From CAYRQF01 sp964615845 (GTDB lineage: Bacteria; Patescibacteriota; Minisyncoccia; Phycocordibacterales; CSBR16-119), in assembly GCA_964615845.1 (NCBI GenBank), contig CAZTRC010000030.1, forward strand, positions 1 through 5,590: a stretch of DNA of 5,590 nt, given 5' to 3'. Shown in pieces: positions 4,706-5,590 of this stretch. How positions within the stretch are numbered: position 1 is the first letter of the stretch; each line of letters begins with the position of its first letter. The translations under genes and the position numbers were made by a program. Under the pieces are notes generated by a model, which did no database searches, was not told the origin of the DNA, and was given only the letters and a program-made list of their open reading frames with translations.

Positions 4706-5356
4706 TTATTTCGCCTCAGCGGCGGCCTCCCCCTCTCCTTCAACTTCCTTCTTGCCTTTTGCTTCTACTTCGATTGTCGATAAGTCAGGCGCTACAGCTG
4801 ACTCCACAGGCTCTTCTTTGGCGACGGCCATCGAGGCAATTACCTGTTCGGCGTCATCGATAAGTGTAACACCTTCTGGAAGTTTCAAGTCTTTGAGAGC
4901 GATAGAGCTGTCCATGGTCTCGAGCGCGGACAAATCGATTTCGATATTGTGAGGAATCTTGCTTGGGAGACCTGTGACTTTGACTTCGTGCATAGATTTG
5001 ACCAAGACGCCGCCAGCTTTGGCCGCGGCCGATTCGCCGATGAATTCGAGGGGTACGTCGACTTCGATTTCTTTGGTCATGTCGACAGCGAGGAAATCTA
5101 CGTGAATAGGCTCGTTCGAAATCGGATCATGCTGGACTTCGTGGATGAGGACGTCAAATGTGCCGGCGCTGGTCGCAAGCTTGAGGGTGTTGGTCTCACC
5201 GACTTCCTTGAAAATTTTCTTGAAATCGATTTTCTTGATGGAAATAGGGGTCGTGTCTTTCTTGAAACCATAAAAGATGGCCGGGACGTTACCAGCGGCT
5301 CGAATTTGGGCGTTTTTTATTTGATTGTCTCTTATTTCTGCGTTTAATGTAGTCAT
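4706..5356 (-). CDS. rplY: 50S ribosomal protein L25, CTC/TL5 family
   Basis: 216 aa. A large-subunit ribosomal protein that binds 5S rRNA. Residues 1-91 are the L25 domain: an N-terminal LNAEIRD, then GNVPAIFYG (22-30), the family's conserved turn, and VQHDPISNEPIHVDFLAV (74-91), the most conserved L25 block. Residues about 96-180 are the beta-rich TL5/CTC domain (VDVPLEFIGESAAAKAGGVL, then the IEIDLSAL and LPEGVTLIDDAEQVIASM segments). About 185-216 is an acidic Ala/Glu tail, probably disordered. The length is normal for the two-domain form. The ATG at 5356 is the first Met before the L25 domain and lies 8 nt after a TATAAT box, so the mRNA should start within a few bases of it. Confidence 0.96.
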   Translation of the reverse strand: MTTLNAEIRDNQIKNAQIRAAGNVPAIFYGFKKDTTPISIKKIDFKKIFKEVGETNTLKLATSAGTFDVLIHEVQHDPISNEPIHVDFLAVDMTKEIEVDVPLEFIGESAAAKAGGVLVKSMHEVKVTGLPSKIPHNIEIDLSALETMDSSIALKDLKLPEGVTLIDDAEQVIASMAVAKEEPVESAVAPDLSTIEVEAKGKKEVEGEGEAAAEAK

Positions 5357-5364
5357 GGATTGGA

Positions 5365-5393
5365 ATTATAAAGAAGTTATCGGCCAAAAGCAA
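5365..5393 (-). promoter_or_regulatory. Promoter for rplY, giving a nearly leaderless mRNA
   Basis: The minus strand has TTGCTT (complement of 5388-5393), a 17-bp spacer and a perfect TATAAT (complement of 5365-5370). The -10 is 8 nt before the ATG, so the expected start, near 5358, leaves a leader of about 1-2 nt. Unlike most other promoters here it lacks the TGn extension. It fits entirely in the 45-nt gap after the upstream gene. Confidence 0.7.
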
Positions 5394-5401
5394 GGCCTGT
5401 T

Positions 5402-5590
5402 TTAGTGATTGGTGAGAGTTACCTTTTGGCCAAGAGCGACTTCGGCATGACTGTCAGAAGAGTCCCCGCCCGAATACGCCACCGGAAAGGCTTTGGCAAG
5501 CACCAAGATGAAAGCAATGAGCGCCAAAAAGATGAGGCTCACTCCGAGAGATGCTTCCCTATAAGTTTTTAGATCGTGGTCTTGGTTCAT
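5402..5590 (-). CDS. Small single-pass membrane protein, function unknown (start at window edge)
   Basis: 62 aa if it starts at the ATG that coincides with the window edge; the true start could lie further right. It has a polar N-terminus (MNQDHDLKTYREAS), one hydrophobic helix at about 15-35 (LGVSLIFLALIAFILVLAKAF), then a Gly/Ser/Asp/His-rich segment and a short VALGQKVTLTNH tail. Positive residues before the helix suggest the N-terminus stays inside and about 25 residues face outward. No cysteine and no family motif that I recognise. It may be a single-pass anchor or a small partner of a larger membrane protein encoded to the right. No T-tract terminator follows it, so its transcript may continue into rplY. 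Confidence 0.65.
   Translation of the reverse strand: MNQDHDLKTYREASLGVSLIFLALIAFILVLAKAFPVAYSGGDSSDSHAEVALGQKVTLTNH

Noticed and set aside
4949..5347. A 132-codon open frame on the plus strand opposite rplY
   Set aside because: It is antisense to a clear L25 gene, has low-complexity Phe/Asp/Gly-rich content and no domain pattern. It is a by-product of the rplY codons.
5382..5397. GGCC-TTGCTTTT-GGCC hairpin after the 62-aa gene as a terminator
   Set aside because: The stem has only 4 bp and no adjacent T-run, and its loop contains the likely rplY -35.
1..5590. CRISPR array, insertion sequence or tandem direct repeats
   Set aside because: No regularly spaced direct repeats, no transposase-like frame and no target-site duplication were seen. 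The repeats present are single inverted repeats.

Overview
The window looks like a piece of a Candidate Phyla Radiation (Patescibacteria) genome, most likely from the Parcubacteria group. This is judged from protein style and gene content, with no database search. Supporting signs are a short-form PrmC (244 aa), a short-form release factor 1 (329 aa), a zinc-free L31, a CTC-type L25, and a coiled-coil/lytic transglycosylase fusion of the kind I associate with Parcubacteria. UGA is used once as a stop, directly before a terminator, so the standard bacterial code is expected.

Layout, left to right. Bases 1-92 hold the N-terminus of a probable ATP synthase subunit a (atpB), reading left out of the window. 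A 118-bp divergent promoter region separates it from a secreted, cysteine-rich, lysozyme-like protein (211-876, +), which ends at a classical terminator. Next come a promoter, tRNA-Ile(GAU) (955-1026) and, only 3 nt later, prmC (1030-1764, +). prmC converges on prfA (1798-2787, -), with a perfect 13-bp inverted repeat between them. Upstream of prfA on the minus strand lie rpmE (2844-3116), a 71-bp palindrome that can fold into a three-way junction (3153-3223), a 460-aa secreted coiled-coil lytic transglycosylase (3231-4613), a second long stem-loop (4628-4691), rplY (4706-5356) and a 62-aa single-pass membrane protein of unknown function (5402-5590).

Three functional themes appear. One is translation: tRNA-Ile, the release factor RF1, the methyltransferase PrmC that modifies RF1's GGQ glutamine, and ribosomal proteins L31 and L25. 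The second is the cell envelope: two secreted putative peptidoglycan-cleaving proteins and a small membrane protein. The third is energy, represented by the edge of atpB.

The most interesting signals are non-coding. First, most genes appear to have their own promoter, usually with an extended -10 (TGn), placed so close to the ATG that rpmE, prfA and rplY should be leaderless; no convincing Shine-Dalgarno sequence is seen before any start. Second, prmC starts 3 nt after a tRNA, so tRNA 3' processing would itself create its nearly leaderless mRNA. Third, three long, perfect, sequence-unrelated inverted repeats without U-tracts sit at gene ends, and one of them is a near-ideal T-shaped structure.
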